NCBI RefSeq assembly: GCF_026210795.1
Contig: NC_089454.1
Span: 2,604,001-2,668,000, forward strand
Direction of reading: 5' to 3'
Origin: Rhizophagus irregularis
Taxonomy: Eukaryota; Glomeromycota; Glomeromycetes; Glomerales; Glomeraceae
DNA: 64,000 nucleotides
The first letter of the stretch is position 1, and each line of letters starts with the position of its first letter. The notes beneath the pieces were generated by a model. The model did not search any database and had not been told where the DNA came from. It was given only the letters and a program-made list of their open reading frames with translations. Of this stretch, positions 1 through 11,234 are shown piece after piece. Position numbers and translations under genes: made by a program.

Positions 1-2
1 TC

Positions 3-446
3 TTGACCTGGATTTTGGAATATAACGATAATTTACACGATTTTAATGCTCTTATGGCGCTTGATATATGGGATATATCTTATGATCCTAACGTATTTAC
101 TTTCATCGATCTTATTAAAGGACTTATACCTATGTCACTTTCAGATTTGTTGAGTTCTTGGACTACAAAGACAAACGTTGCTAATGTTTTAATTCAAATG
201 AGGCAGTTTATTTTTAATGAGATATTTGAAGAGGTTTGGATTCCAAGGTGTTCGCATTTGAAGGAATTTGAACGTTCTTTAGGGTTGACTAAAAAGAAAA
301 AATTAGAGTTTAAAAGCGTTCGTTCATTACCTAATAATAATAATAGTAATAATAATATTATTCATTATGATTCTTTAGATAGTGTTAGAAATTACATTTA
401 TTTTGGCAAAAATATAATAGAATTTTATACTAATCTTACTTCGTAG
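3..446 (+). pseudogene. 3' end of a LINE-type retroelement ORF (partial)
   Basis: An open frame entering from the left edge ends at a TAG at 446. The visible 147 residues include a segment reading SHLKEFERSLGLTKKKKLEF, followed by an Asn-rich tail. I associate this kind of C-terminus with reverse-transcriptase-bearing non-LTR elements that are abundant in glomeromycotan genomes; that link is from memory of the family, not from a search. Context supports it: about 280 bp of non-coding sequence follows and ends in an (AAATA)n-like tail at about 731-760, as LINE 3' ends do, and a 5'-truncated kinase relic starts right behind. No catalytic domain is inside the window, so it could instead be the end of an unrelated host gene. 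Confidence 0.45.
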
Positions 447-760
447 CGCCATCGTAGATTTTAGTAGTTGATTTATATAATTTTATAGGGTCAATTTTAC
501 TTTCTTCTGCAGGGCGGGCTTCAACTTACCAAGTTTCGGCTAGTGTATGGGAGGTAGTGGGTTAATTAAAGAAATGGTTTTTAGGTGTAGTTGGTTATAT
601 CTTTAATAGTTTCGTGTTTAATTGCCCCACCGTCGAAGTAGATTCTTCTGATAGTTTAGTTCATTTTTTTTATTTTACTTTTTCATTTTTGATATGTTTA
701 TAAAATTTGTATCCGCTAACTATTACTGTTAAATAAAAATAAAAATAAAAATAATAAATT
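447..760 (+). mobile_element. Probable LINE 3' UTR with A-rich simple-repeat tail
   Basis: This non-coding stretch is more GC-rich than its surroundings (a GC patch near 510-560) and ends in tandem AAATAAAAATAAAA units. It sits between the ORF ending at 446 and the kinase relic. The arrangement fits a 3' UTR plus tail of a non-LTR element that landed in the kinase gene and cost it its 5' half. The element boundary at about 760 is approximate. Confidence 0.4.
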
Positions 761-781
761 TGTACACATTTTAATAGATTA

Positions 782-1614
782 GAGCATATTCTCTTAATTA
801 TAATAAAAATATTATCCAAAATATATGGATTGTCTCAAAATCCAGATACAAAAGATTATATTATAGTTTTAGGTTATGCAAGTGGAGGAAGTTTATATTA
901 TCATTTAAATAAAAATTATGATAAATTTAATTGGACATATAAATTACATTTAACATTGAATATTATTACGGGACTTAAAAATATTCATCAAAAACAAATG
1001 GTTCATCGTGATTTCATGTAGGAAATTTATTAGTTGAACAAGAAATTTTACATGGTAAAATATATATTTCAGATATGGGATTATGTGGAGAAGTCGGTAA
1101 TATAAAAGATGAAAGCAAAATTTATGGAGTTATACCTTATGTAGCGCCTGAAGTGTTAAAAGGTAAACCTTATACTCAAGCAGCAGATATATGCAGTCTT
1201 GGCATGATTATGTATTTTATAGCAACTGGAAAACAACTTTTTGCCAATTGTGCACATGATGAGTTTTTAGTATTAAATATATGTAATGGAATTAGATCTG
1301 AAATAAACGAGTCAGAAATACCAAAAATTTACATTGATATAATGAAGAAGTGTTGGGATTCAAATCCAAATAATAGACCAAGTGTTATTGACTTAGAAAA
1401 ATCGATTAATTCATTTTATCCTGCTTTTGGGTACTTTATAGATAAGGAAATTAAAAAGCAATTTGAAAAAGCAGAAGAATATAGAAAAGCAAATCTTTTA
1501 TCTATTGAAAGTAATCAATCAACTACTCATCCAGAAGCTTATTACAGATCTCGATTACTTAATCCATTTACAAAAAAACTTTATTCAATGGAAGTTATTG
1601 ACTTCACAAAGTAA
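782..1614 (+). pseudogene. Protein kinase relic, 5'-truncated and frameshifted
   Basis: This is the C-terminal two thirds of a tyrosine-kinase-like kinase of the same family as the copy at 15156-16721. The frame opens near 782 and runs through KIYGLSQNPD (homologous to KFYGMTKDPE in the intact paralogue) to VHRDF of the catalytic loop at about 1012. One base is missing there: a +1 correction restores a GNLL segment, then an activation segment with DMG instead of DFG (about 1072-1080) and VAPEVL (about 1141-1158). The rest of the C-lobe is intact to a stop at 1614. The N-terminal leader, glycine loop and beta-3 lysine are absent; a probable LINE 3' end lies where they should be. It cannot make an active kinase. 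Confidence 0.85.
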
Positions 1615-2450
1615 GTTAGTTATGTTTATTTATTTATTTATTTATTTATTTGATTAAAAAATATTTAAAATTTATAAATTATTAAATTTATTTAATAGGT
1701 TATAAGTCTAAAATGAAAATAAATAATTAAAGGGAATAAAGGAAATCATTGTAAAACAATAATTTTTTTTCTTGATTGATAGTTTTTTGTTCAACACTGA
1801 TTATGAGGTATTTGTAAACTAGGTGAAATCAGTTTAATCAATTTGTAATTGGACAAATATTTTATTTATTTTTTTTTTATTCAACACTGATTATTATAGA
1901 GTATTTGTAAAACATTTTTACATAAATAAAATCAGTTTGTAATTGAATAATTTATCTTTTAATACTTTAATATTTAAATATTGTTGTGATAATGATCATT
2001 AATTTATATTTGCTAAATTAACATGTTAAAACCAACTTGGGTCCAAAATCAAATCTGGAATATAGAGTATAGACAAGTTTGGAGTATTTTATGCCCCAAA
2101 TCTGCCCATGTTCCAAATTTATTTATGCTAATTTAGAACAATCAAGTTGGAATACAACCAAATGTCCCAAACCCAGTCATAACCAAATTATCTTCAGTTG
2201 AATGTGTTCTATCTTGAAGTATAGTTAAATCTGGTCTATTTATATGTTTACATAGATATTGGCGAGTATTAATTAGAATAGCAAAATAACAAGTTTATTT
2301 TTAAAAATCATGCAATAATTATCATGAATATAAATATCAAATATATCACATAAAATTTTTTAATTTAGACTTATCTCATTAATCTTTTATTGAACACGCT
2401 TATAAAAATTATCTTTAGTTATTTTAGCCTAAAAATTAATATGAAAATTG
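1615..2450. repeat. Intergenic; degenerate direct duplication of about 85 bp at 1786-1955
   Basis: Two adjacent degenerate copies each contain CAACACTGATTAT, then GTATTTGTAAA, then an AATCAGTTT..TTTGTAATTG segment. They begin near 1786 and 1870. The rest of the interval is AT-rich and shows no supported gene. Confidence 0.5.
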
Positions 2451-2571
2451 CTAAAGCTCACCGGCGGTGATGGTAACCGTACCAGCATTATGATGTACTT
2501 TCGGCCAGAATTAAAAATCTAATAAAATACTGGCCGGCATTACATCATAATTTCACGCCGGTGATGTTTAG
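2451..2571. mobile_element. Short foldback MITE with CCGGCG-containing terminal inverted repeats
   Basis: The left end reads CTAAAGCTCACCGGCGGTG; the reverse complement of the right end reads CTAAACATCACCGGCGTG. A second nested inverted pair, GCATTATGATGTA and TACATCATAAT, lies inside. GGCCAGAATTA-type motifs in the core recur in other elements of this window. No clear target duplication was found. Confidence 0.6.
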
Positions 2572-4270
2572 TAATACCTTTTTAATATTACCAATCGTAT
2601 ATTGTTGTATACTTGTATTGTCTATAAAAAACTTGTCGCTATCATTGAGCAATAAAAATTTATTATATTTGAAAAACGTCAAAGTATATTGTGAAAATGT
2701 AAAACAAGCCTTGAATCGCTTTGCCACACAGATTGAAATTTGCGTTCAAAATTATGTTCTTATTTTTTTATAGTTAAAACGTCATGTCGTAATTGTATAA
2801 TTTTCAATTTATCTTTCAATTTTAATATAAAAAATAATTTTATTTTCTTTTATGAGATATCTAATTTAGTTTGAATTTTTTCTCAAAAAAAATTATTTAT
2901 ACGTCATAGACATGAAAGTTTCTGATATATGATAAAATATAATTTTTATTTTCTTATATATCTGATATTCTATATTATCTATATTATTACATCCTTCATT
3001 AAGAAATATTTGAATAGCAAATACATTATGTACCATGTTCTTATCTTTCATATAATTAAGATTTGAAGATGCACATTTTCAAGGCTAAATTAGATTATTC
3101 TTACTACCCGATACAAGTGCTTCAAACTATTTACCTAAACTAAAATGTTCAGTTTGTGTAACTGTTAATCAGGTGATACTCAGAAGATAAAAACTTTTGT
3201 TTTACCTGTTATTTTGGTTTTGTTACTTATTTGTGTTCCACTTGATTTATTAAAGAAAAATTTTTCTTTGTCATTCGTATAACATTCATCAGACCGAGTA
3301 GGACTGAGTAGCCATCTTTATTGATCGGCGAGTGATGAAAAATTCGATCAGACAATTTGATCGGCACATTCCGACATTCCGTCCATGATGATTACTAATT
3401 TGTAAAAGAATTTATATTAGTTTAAACCAACTCACTAACCCCGGTGCAAAGTATTCTGTGCCAACATATATACAAATAATATAAAATGATTTCCAAATAA
3501 TCATGTGATTTAGATAACTTTGGCTAAATTTCATAATTTTGCAAAATGTTAGACAAAACTTGTGACATAATTATATTTTCATTAGGGAATTTTTAAAAGC
3601 TTTGATTTATATTAATTACGTAATTATGATTGAATAAACTTAGAAAATAATACTAGTAAACGGAGATGAGGAGATAATTGTGAACCTGGAGCTTGATCAG
3701 CATTGTGTTATGTCGATTAATGAATTGTAAAATTAAAATAATTGAAATAATAATTATATTAAATATTTTGATCCAAATAATCCAATTGCAACGATAACAC
3801 TAATTTAAACATAAATCTAAATATTATTTCCTAACCAACTATTATACCACCTCGGTTTTTACATTTAGTTCTTTAAATATATGTTTCCATTTTATTAATT
3901 TTGTTTATGACGCATCTAGACATTGTTCTAAGAATAGATTTCCTTTTTTCTTTAAGTCTAGCCCATTTTTTATACTCTTTGTTGAAAAAAAATCTCTTCC
4001 ATTTAAATATTCCCCCAAAAATAACTAATGCTCATCATTACACTATTATTCATTTTAACTTCACGATCATAAATCGTAAGGTCTAATTTTTTTTAGTAAT
4101 TTTAACGCGTCCTCAATGTAAAAAATTTTCCCAAATTTATGAATTCCTGATAAATTACCTAGACAGTTTGATTACAGTAAAATTATTATTTATTTATTTA
4201 CTATTATGTTAAATATCTAATTTATCAACTGTGACCATTTTAACCACAAAAAAATAATTTATTTATTTGT
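2572..4270. other. Intergenic, no supported feature
   Basis: AT-rich sequence with only short chance frames on both strands. I see no domain, repeat array or convincing splice structure here. Confidence 0.5.
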
Positions 4271-4359
4271 ATTATTTATTTCATTGGGAGTTGGGAATAA
4301 TAGGGGTTTTTTCCCGAAGGAAAAAAACCCTAATGTTTCCCTTCCTATGAAATAAATGG
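4271..4359. repeat. Long imperfect hairpin with CGAA loop
   Basis: The centre is AGGGGTTTTTTCC, loop CGAA (4315-4318), then GGAAAAAAACCCT. Outer arms TTTATTTCAT and ATGAAATAAA extend the palindrome to about 45 bp per arm, with mismatches. It may be a degenerate MITE; no target duplication was identified. Confidence 0.6.
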
Positions 4360-4815
4360 TAATCCTCCGGAGCGTGTCACTCATTAAATATTAACTATTT
4401 TAAACTAAAATTAGTAATTTCCCGGCTATCTAGGAAATAAGTAAACGAAGATTCCCCGGTCATTTATAAACTCAGCCAATCACTCGCAATTTTTAAAAAT
4501 TAGTATGAAGTTTGATCATGAGTGATACTTGATGCGGCAGGGGATTAAAAATTTAATAACCAAATAAATAATAATGTTAAACTTATACGTTGAATAAAAT
4601 AAATGAATAATCTAATACATAAATATAAAAATGATTTTCCTACTAAAGTTTTTAATTGACGCATTAAACAAACTCGCATAGTTATTTTGGTTACAAAAAA
4701 ATTATAACTGTCAAGTCTGTGGTTGCAATTCGAAAGGTACATAACGATGTACAATAATTTTATTGCCAGTCCTCCAGGTAAATATATTTCGAAATTACGT
4801 ATAATGTTGTCCTAA

Positions 4816-4969
4816 GGGCAGTGACATTTATTACGTAATATCCATTTACTATAAGCCCATACTCCCCCACCCCCATGTAATATGAAAAATCTTACGTTAC
4901 ACTTATATGTTATATGACCTTTAAATACCCTCCCACCCCTAAAATATTACGTAATAAATGTCACTGCCC
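4816..4969. mobile_element. PIF/Harbinger-like MITE, 154 bp, TAA target duplication
   Basis: Terminal inverted repeats are essentially perfect over more than 20 bp: GGGCAGTGACATTTATTACG at the left and its reverse complement at the right. TAA flanks both sides (4813-4815 and 4970-4972), matching the TWA target duplication of PIF/Harbinger elements. The interior has C-rich runs (CCCCCACCCCC and CCCTCCCACCCC). The element at 17163-17345 is a diverged relative sharing the TIR plan and an internal TTACGTTACACTTAT segment. Confidence 0.8.
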
Positions 4970-4972
4970 TAA

Positions 4973-6255
4973 GTTGCGTCATGTAACTATGGATTATTAA
5001 ATATTTGATGTTAAAGTTCGAATTAACTAAATAAACAATTTTAAAAATAAATAAAACAAAAGTTTTACCACAAAATATATGATCCCCGATCTTCAACTAT
5101 TTTTTAACAATAATTTTATATAATTCTATCTAAGCAAAAATTTTGGTAATACTATTAATAAAATAGGTACCTGATTGTATATGTTTATGCTATTAACACA
5201 AAATTTATTGATTACATTTAATTTGTATGTTTAATTCCATAAATTTATCATCTGAAATTGCAAAACTATATTAAAGAAATTATTTGGTCTGATTTTTTTT
5301 TTTTATTAAATAGATTTTTAAAAACTCATTTGTTATCAAATCATCTTCTTTCTTTTATTAACTTCAATAACATTTTTCTTTGAGTTCTTTTATGTTTTAC
5401 CAAAAGCAAATTTACATTTTATAATAATTTATAAATATACTAATAGTGAACTTCTCATTATATGATACCTTTAGTAGTCTATTTTTTCAAAACTGATAAA
5501 TAAAAATTCCTTCATACTGCTAGTACTATTGCCTATTTTAAATTAAGCATAGTATATTATGGCAACAGAATCTGATTTACTTCACTTTTATAAATACTTT
5601 ATTCAATGTAAATAAATCCAGATTAAATGCTCTATATTAATCTATCATGCTCTTTTTTAAATTATATTGTCAAACTTGTACCACTGCATTATTATATACA
5701 TTATCAACTTATTTCAATTTTTAAACACACATAAATTATAAGTCAGACTATATTACATTATTATGATTGGCAAATGATTCAATTTTTATCAATTTTGTTA
5801 ATGTAATAAAGAATATAAGTCAAATGGATTATATATACTGATAAAAGTTGAGTCATTTGCTAAATATACAAATTAAATTTGATCTCCTAAGACCTAAGCT
5901 ATATATGTCTAATTTTTTAACTATCATATTGATATAATATTGTTTAAAAATTATATTATTCCATATTTGGAAAATTGATACAATTTTGTTATAATATGAC
6001 AAAGGATAGATTCAGTTATATATTTCATGCATCAATTTTTTTCACTTTTATATCACTATTATATTTCAATGCATCAGCTTGAGTTATACTATTTACAGAA
6101 GATTTTTTTTATTTAAGACTCCTTAAAATTTTGACTTTTCTGTCAAAATTGATTTTAAGATTTTTCACCAACTTTATTATCTTTATCTATTAAAGAGATT
6201 TTATTATCTATTAAGAGATTTTACAACTTATAATTTTTTATTGAAATTAATTAAC
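4973..6255. other. AT-rich upstream region of the bromodomain/nuclease gene
   Basis: No ORF, repeat array or RNA gene is supported. It should hold the promoter of the gene starting at 6256, but no motif stands out from the background base composition. Confidence 0.4.
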
Positions 6256-8327
6256 ATGAGCATATCTGAAAGCTATCCTGGTCAAAATGGTAAGTCTTAT
6301 AAAATATTAATTTGATTAGTAATATTTAATAACTAATAATTTTTTTCAATTTTTCTAGTTCTTATTTCTTATATAAAAAAGCAAAAAACAAAGATTTCAT
6401 ATTGTGGATTCTTGAAGAATTACCATGATATCATTGTTATTTCAACATTTACAGATAACTGGAATAAGCTTAATAGTACTTGGACTGTTTTAGACAATTG
6501 GAACAACCTTGATAATCTTTGGGCTGGCCGTTTTTTAAGTGAAGGAAAAGATCTTCCTAATTTAAAAGACAAGGTGTGTAATTTTTTTATTTTGCAATGA
6601 TAGGGTAACCCCTAAGTCGATCATGTGCTTGGCTTAGGGGAATTACTGGATTTGACAAACCCCAGTAACCATCCTGGGACTCTCAGTTCAGGTGTCCTAA
6701 CTTTGTAGTTGATAAAAGTCTGCTTATTCTGGAGGAGGAATTTGCTATGTACCTTCTTTTATTACTAAATAAAAACTTTTGCACACTATTAATAATAATA
6801 ATCTCTTTCTTATAATAGTTAAATATAGAACGTTCACGTTATGCAAGAACATCACAAATATACTGGAAAAGAATTATTGAGGAATATAAAAAAGAAAAAG
6901 ACAATCATTTAAAAAAGATAATTGAAGTTTCTGCTAAAGATCAATCTATTCCTGCAAATCATTCCATCCCTGTAATTAAAAATCATTCTTCCAATTCTAC
7001 CAAAGATTCTATTTTTATTAAAAATTATTCAATTTCAATTTCTGCTGAAGATCACTCCATTCCTACTAATGAACATTCTATTTCAGCCAGAAATCATTCC
7101 AAAATTTCTTTTAAAAATACTAACCTTAATAATTTCTGTAATGATATTCTTCAAAAACTTGATGAACAATCTAATATTCATCCATTCTATAATTATGATG
7201 AAGATTCAAACAAAATTATAAAAAATCAAATGGATTTATTTACAATAAATTCAAAATTGGAAAATAATCAATATACAAGTACAAAAGAATTTGAAAATGA
7301 TATTCGTCTCATATTTCGCAATTGTTATACATATAATGATATGGGAAGTGAAATATATTGTCTGGGAGAAGAATTAGAATCAGCTTTTAATAGAATATGG
7401 ACTGAAAAAATAATTTTTCATATTAAACAAAAGGAAAAATTAAAAAGAGCAAGAGATACTAATGATGCTGATTCATCTTCTGGTAAGTTATATATTATTT
7501 TTCTTACTTTTATGCATTATTTATATTAATATTATAAACTTTTTATATATAATTTATTAGAAATTGTAACAAAACAAATTCGAATTTTAGAACAAAACAA
7601 AGATAAATTAGTATATAGACAAGTTATAAATGATGCTTGTCTTATAGCTTCAGCATATGAAAATCTTGTTGCAGGTAATATTATACCTTTTATTGAAATT
7701 TTAAAAACATTCCTATCAACAAGATCAAAAATGTCATTATTTTCTACAGATGAGTCTGTTCTTCAGGCAATTGTTGAAAGCCTTTTACCATTGAAATATC
7801 GTATTCCTGAACTTTTATTAGTAATGGATGGCACAAAATTAAAAGGTTTTGGCCATTTTGGTTATTCTGATATTTTTGTTTTAAAAGGAATAGGAGATAA
7901 CAATGTTAGTTTGGAATTAAAATACATTTCATTGGTTAATTTAATTAAATTAATTAAAATTTATAAAAATAAGTTTAATGCAAATGATTTAGAAAATCTA
8001 GATAAAATTATTGAAAAAGAAAATGAAAAGGTTTTGTTGAAAAGATCATATTCATATTGGTCAAAAGAATATGGAGAAACCAGACAAACAACTATAGGAG
8101 AAGTATTAGAAAATGGGGTTAATCAACTGAAATCATATATGAATGTCATTTCAAATGGAAAAACAATTAATTATTCTAGTTCAGGAATATTTGATGAACG
8201 GGTCAAAATAACTAAATCAAATCCTAATAAATTAAAAGGATTTGTTATTTTGGTAGTTGGCTTTCATCGTGTTTTATGGAGATCTGTAGAAGAAATAATA
8301 TCTGATTATTCATATGATAAAATTTAA
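6256..8327 (+). CDS. Bromodomain-like / PD-(D/E)XK nuclease-like fusion protein, four exons
   Basis: The model joins 6256-6289, 6359-6573, 6819-7482 and 7561-8327; the exons total 1,680 nt and keep one frame (559 residues). Donors are GTAAGT, GTGTGT and GTAAGT; acceptors end in TAG. Residues about 190-275 look like a bromodomain: helix Z (NDILQKL), a short ZA loop, KNQMDLFTINSKL, and NCYTYN with the Asn that binds acetyl-lysine in this family. Residues about 400-470 look like a PD-(D/E)XK nuclease core: GYSDIFVL (D408), then LELKYI (E423, K425), and later NQLKSYM, which resembles a QxxxY motif. The middle is Ser/Asn/His-rich and probably disordered. A chromatin-directed nuclease, or a relative of effector- or TE-associated nucleases, is inference. 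The start ATG gives an 11-codon first exon and is the least certain part. Confidence 0.75.
6601..6775 (+). repeat. Stem-loop-rich GC island inside intron 2 of the bromodomain gene
   Basis: Intron 6574-6818 is 245 nt, against about 70-78 nt for the other introns of this gene. Its extra part is less AT-rich and holds perfect inverted pairs: CCCCTAAG (6609-6616) with CTTAGGGG (6633-6640), and TTACTGG (6643-6649) with CCAGTAA (6662-6668). A third weaker helix is possible in GCTTATTC..GAATTTGC. It could be a structured RNA (snoRNA-like or SINE-derived) or an inserted MITE. No tRNA A/B boxes or C/D boxes were convincingly found. Confidence 0.4.
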
Positions 8328-8474
8328 ACTAGTATACTTAGATTTTATAATCAATTTTTATATGCAATTTTTGAGTACACTGTAAATTTAATTAGTCCAA
8401 AAATTAATTAAATAGGATATCTTAATAACCAGTAATTCAAATTGGGTAAAATAGGTATTTTAATAATCTTAAAT

Positions 8475-8882
8475 TAGAGGTTGGAACCAGTTCAAAAAGT
8501 CTTAACCGGTTAATAACCGGTTAACCAAACCTATAACCAGTTAATTAACTGGTTAAAACTCAATCCTAGTCAGAATTAAAATTCGGCCAGGATTAGCATC
8601 AAATATATTTTTAATCCTGGCCAAAATTAGGCCAGACCAAAACTCAAACGAAACTCTAGCTGAAAGACGAAATTCAGGCCAAAATTGTCTGGCCGGCACT
8701 ATGAATTTCGGCCCGCATTATGAATTTTATATAACACAAAAAATTCCACCACCTGGTCCGTTGGTATTTTACCTGGTGGCTAAACTTTTATCCGAAGTCC
8801 CGTGATTTATAATTCTGGCCGGCACTGTAAATTTGGCCAGAATTACAAATATTTTCAGCATTTTAACCGGTTCCAACCTCTA
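8475..8882. mobile_element. hAT-type MITE, 408 bp, 8 bp target duplication
   Basis: The left terminus is TAGAGGTTGGAACCAGTT; the reverse complement of the right terminus is TAGAGGTTGGAACCGGTT. The octamer TCTTAAAT is present on both sides (8467-8474 and 8883-8890), as expected for hAT elements. The interior has subterminal AACCGGTTAA-type palindromes and many GGCC-containing inverted motifs (TTCGGCC, TCTGGCCGGC), but no ORF, so it depends on a transposase elsewhere. Confidence 0.88.
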
Positions 8883-8890
8883 TCTTAAAT

Positions 8891-9639
8891 AAGCAATTAA
8901 ATTTAGCATTAAATTAATATTAAATTCTTTCATTGATAAAAAATTACAATTTTTCTTATTCAATTAGAAATACTATTTATTTTCTATTATATTAAGCCTT
9001 ACTACTGAAGTCTCATGTATATAAAATACCTTAATATAATAAACTATAATTATAAAAAAAAAAATATCAGAGAAAAAGCATTCTGGTCTATTATTTGTAT
9101 AATGCAAAAATCAATACCAACTAAATACTTTTATATGTTATGTTAAGTTATTATATTGTAATTTAGTACAATCTGTTGAATGCTAAGTTTACTATATTTA
9201 TTAACTTTATGCATCATATCATATGACTAAAAATGAGTTTAAACCATTTATGGATGGGGATCCTTAACCTGTACCCCCGGGTATAGATTATTATCCTGTA
9301 CCCCCTTTTCCTTAAATATGATTGGTTTAAAATTGAAATTATCAGCCATAAAATTTATTGGATGTTTTTTTTTTGTGCAACATTTGCCTTAGAAATATTT
9401 TTCGTTCGCGCGAAAAAAATGCAAAACTTCAAAAATATTTTAATTTCATATTTAACAAAAAAAAAAGAAAAATTTCAATATCTTTAATATTTTCAATATC
9501 TTTAATATTTTTAATATTTTTAATATTACATTACATTTCAAATTAAAATAAAATGTTTAATATGTATTTTATTAAATTTAATAAAAAATAAAATACGAAA
9601 AATTTTTATAGAAAACCAAGAAATACTTTTATTCATTCA
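8891..9639. other. Intergenic, no supported feature
   Basis: AT-rich DNA with poly-A/T runs and a short AATATTTTTAATATTTT simple-repeat patch near 9481-9530. No gene is recognised. Confidence 0.4.
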
Positions 9640-10240
9640 TAAATATTCAAGTTAATTGAAAAAATTAGTATTCAGTAGACTTACTGAACAATTTTATGTA
9701 TTGACAAAAGCCGGTTTAGTTTAACTAAAGTGTTGAAATTATGTTACAAAATATAAATATATATACGCGCACAGTAAATTCCATTGCAAAAAATAAATAT
9801 AACTTCACAAACATCCATGCTAGCTTGGTGAAAATTCATATCTAAGTAGTTCCATACCCATTAAACAACTTTACTTAATCAATAAAGGCCAGTTTTGTTT
9901 GACCAAAGTGCTTAAATTACGCCATAAAATATCTGCACGAAAATATTACAAAAAATTAGCATAACTTCACAAATATTCAAGCTAACCTGATGAAAATTAA
10001 TATACAAGTAGTTCTATACCTCGTAAACAACTTTACTTATTCAATAAAGGCCAGTTTTGTTTGGCAAAATTGCTTAAATTACGCCACGAAGCATCTGCAC
10101 GAAAATATAACAAAAAATAAGTATAGCTTCATAAATATCAAAGCTAGCTTGGTGAAAATTAATTTTTAATAGTTCCATACCTGTTAAACAGCTTTGCTTA
10201 TTTGATAAAAGTCAGATTATTTGTAAAATTATATGTAATA
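9640..10240. repeat. Satellite-like tandem array, unit about 160-180 bp
   Basis: A landmark AAAGGCCAGTTTTGTTTG-like segment recurs at about 9702, 9884, 10044 and 10204, giving spacings of roughly 182, 160 and 160 bp. It is followed each time by a CTTAAATTACGCC-like segment, an AACTTCACAAAT-like segment, a GCTAGCTTGGTGAAAATT-like segment and a TAGTTCCATACC-like segment. The outer copies are more diverged. No ORF runs through the units. Confidence 0.8.
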
Positions 10241-10722
10241 AATTTTAGATAAAAAACGCGTCTGTTATCAAAAATAAAGTGTTAAATGTGAAAAATATTC
10301 ACAACTTTATAAATAATACTTCATATCCAAGTCAATATTAAATATTATCTAACTTTTTAAAGCTTTTAAAATATTTAAAAAATAAAAAAAAGAAAAAGGA
10401 AAAGAAAGTGGGAAAGGAAAAGAAAGAGAGTGCGCGCGTATTGCGTATAACGATAACTGGTAAACAACAAATAAATCCATGTGGCTGGGGCTGATGTGGC
10501 TGATGCAGGGGAACAGGATAAGAAGCGTATACCCCCTGGAACAGGTTAAGATTCCCCTTTATGGATAGGTGTTGTAATTTAGTAGGTACTAATAGATAAT
10601 AAAGTTTAGATAATTTAATAAAATTTACCCAATTTAGAAAAATTTCTATGAAAATTTGGCGATTATTATTGAAATGCAAAGGGACAATTTACTGAAACAA
10701 ATGAGTAAATATAAATTATGTA
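10241..10722. other. Intergenic with purine-rich tract
   Basis: About 10370-10430 is a strongly purine-rich run (AAAGGAAAAG repeats), followed by alternating GCGCGCG. The 113-codon minus-strand frame across it is low in complexity and is not supported as a gene. Confidence 0.4.
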
Positions 10723-10724
10723 TA

Positions 10725-11232
10725 CACAGTGAAATTCGATAAACTGGATCTATCGGTTCCACTAAAAATATCCGGTTTATTGGGATATCCGGTATATCGA
10801 AAAAACTGAAAATTTATTATACTGAATTTTCAAAAAATTTTCGTGCTAATAAAACTAATATATGCTATAATTTAATTTTTTCATCTTAGTTTTAAGTCAT
10901 AGAGTTCATAAAAATGAATATAAAACATTTTTAATTGAAGATATAAGTACCGTAATACATAACTTCAGCCGGCCGGAATTAAGATTCTTATAATTCTGGC
11001 CAAAATTAAGATTTACTACATCACGTTACTTAAATTTTATTGGTTAATGAACACGTGATCCGGTTTATCGAATCATTTTTACTATAGCTGATTAGAAAAT
11101 TGATCCGTTATAGTGAATATCGAGCTTTTACTAGTAAACTCCGGTATATCGAAACTATTTTAATATACGTGATTTGGTTCCAGCAAAAAAGTCCGGTTTA
11201 GGCCCAAATCTGGTTTATCGAATTTCACTGTG
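10725..11232. mobile_element. Pogo/Tc1-mariner-like MITE, 508 bp, TA target duplication
   Basis: The left end reads CACAGTGAAATTCGATAAAC; the reverse complement of the right end gives the same first 20 bases. TA lies on both sides (10723-10724 and 11233-11234). Internal ATCCGGTTTAT and CCGGTATATCGAAA segments repeat in inverted orientation. The CAGT-starting TIR and TA flanks fit the pogo/Tigger group. There is no transposase ORF. Confidence 0.85.
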
Positions 11233-11234
11233 TA

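Noticed and set aside
6601-6680. tRNA gene or tRNA-derived SINE in the intron
   Set aside because: The stems do not make a cloverleaf and no convincing A or B box is present.
10338-10679. 113-codon minus-strand ORF
   Set aside because: Half of it is the translation of a purine/pyrimidine tract; no domain or splice support.
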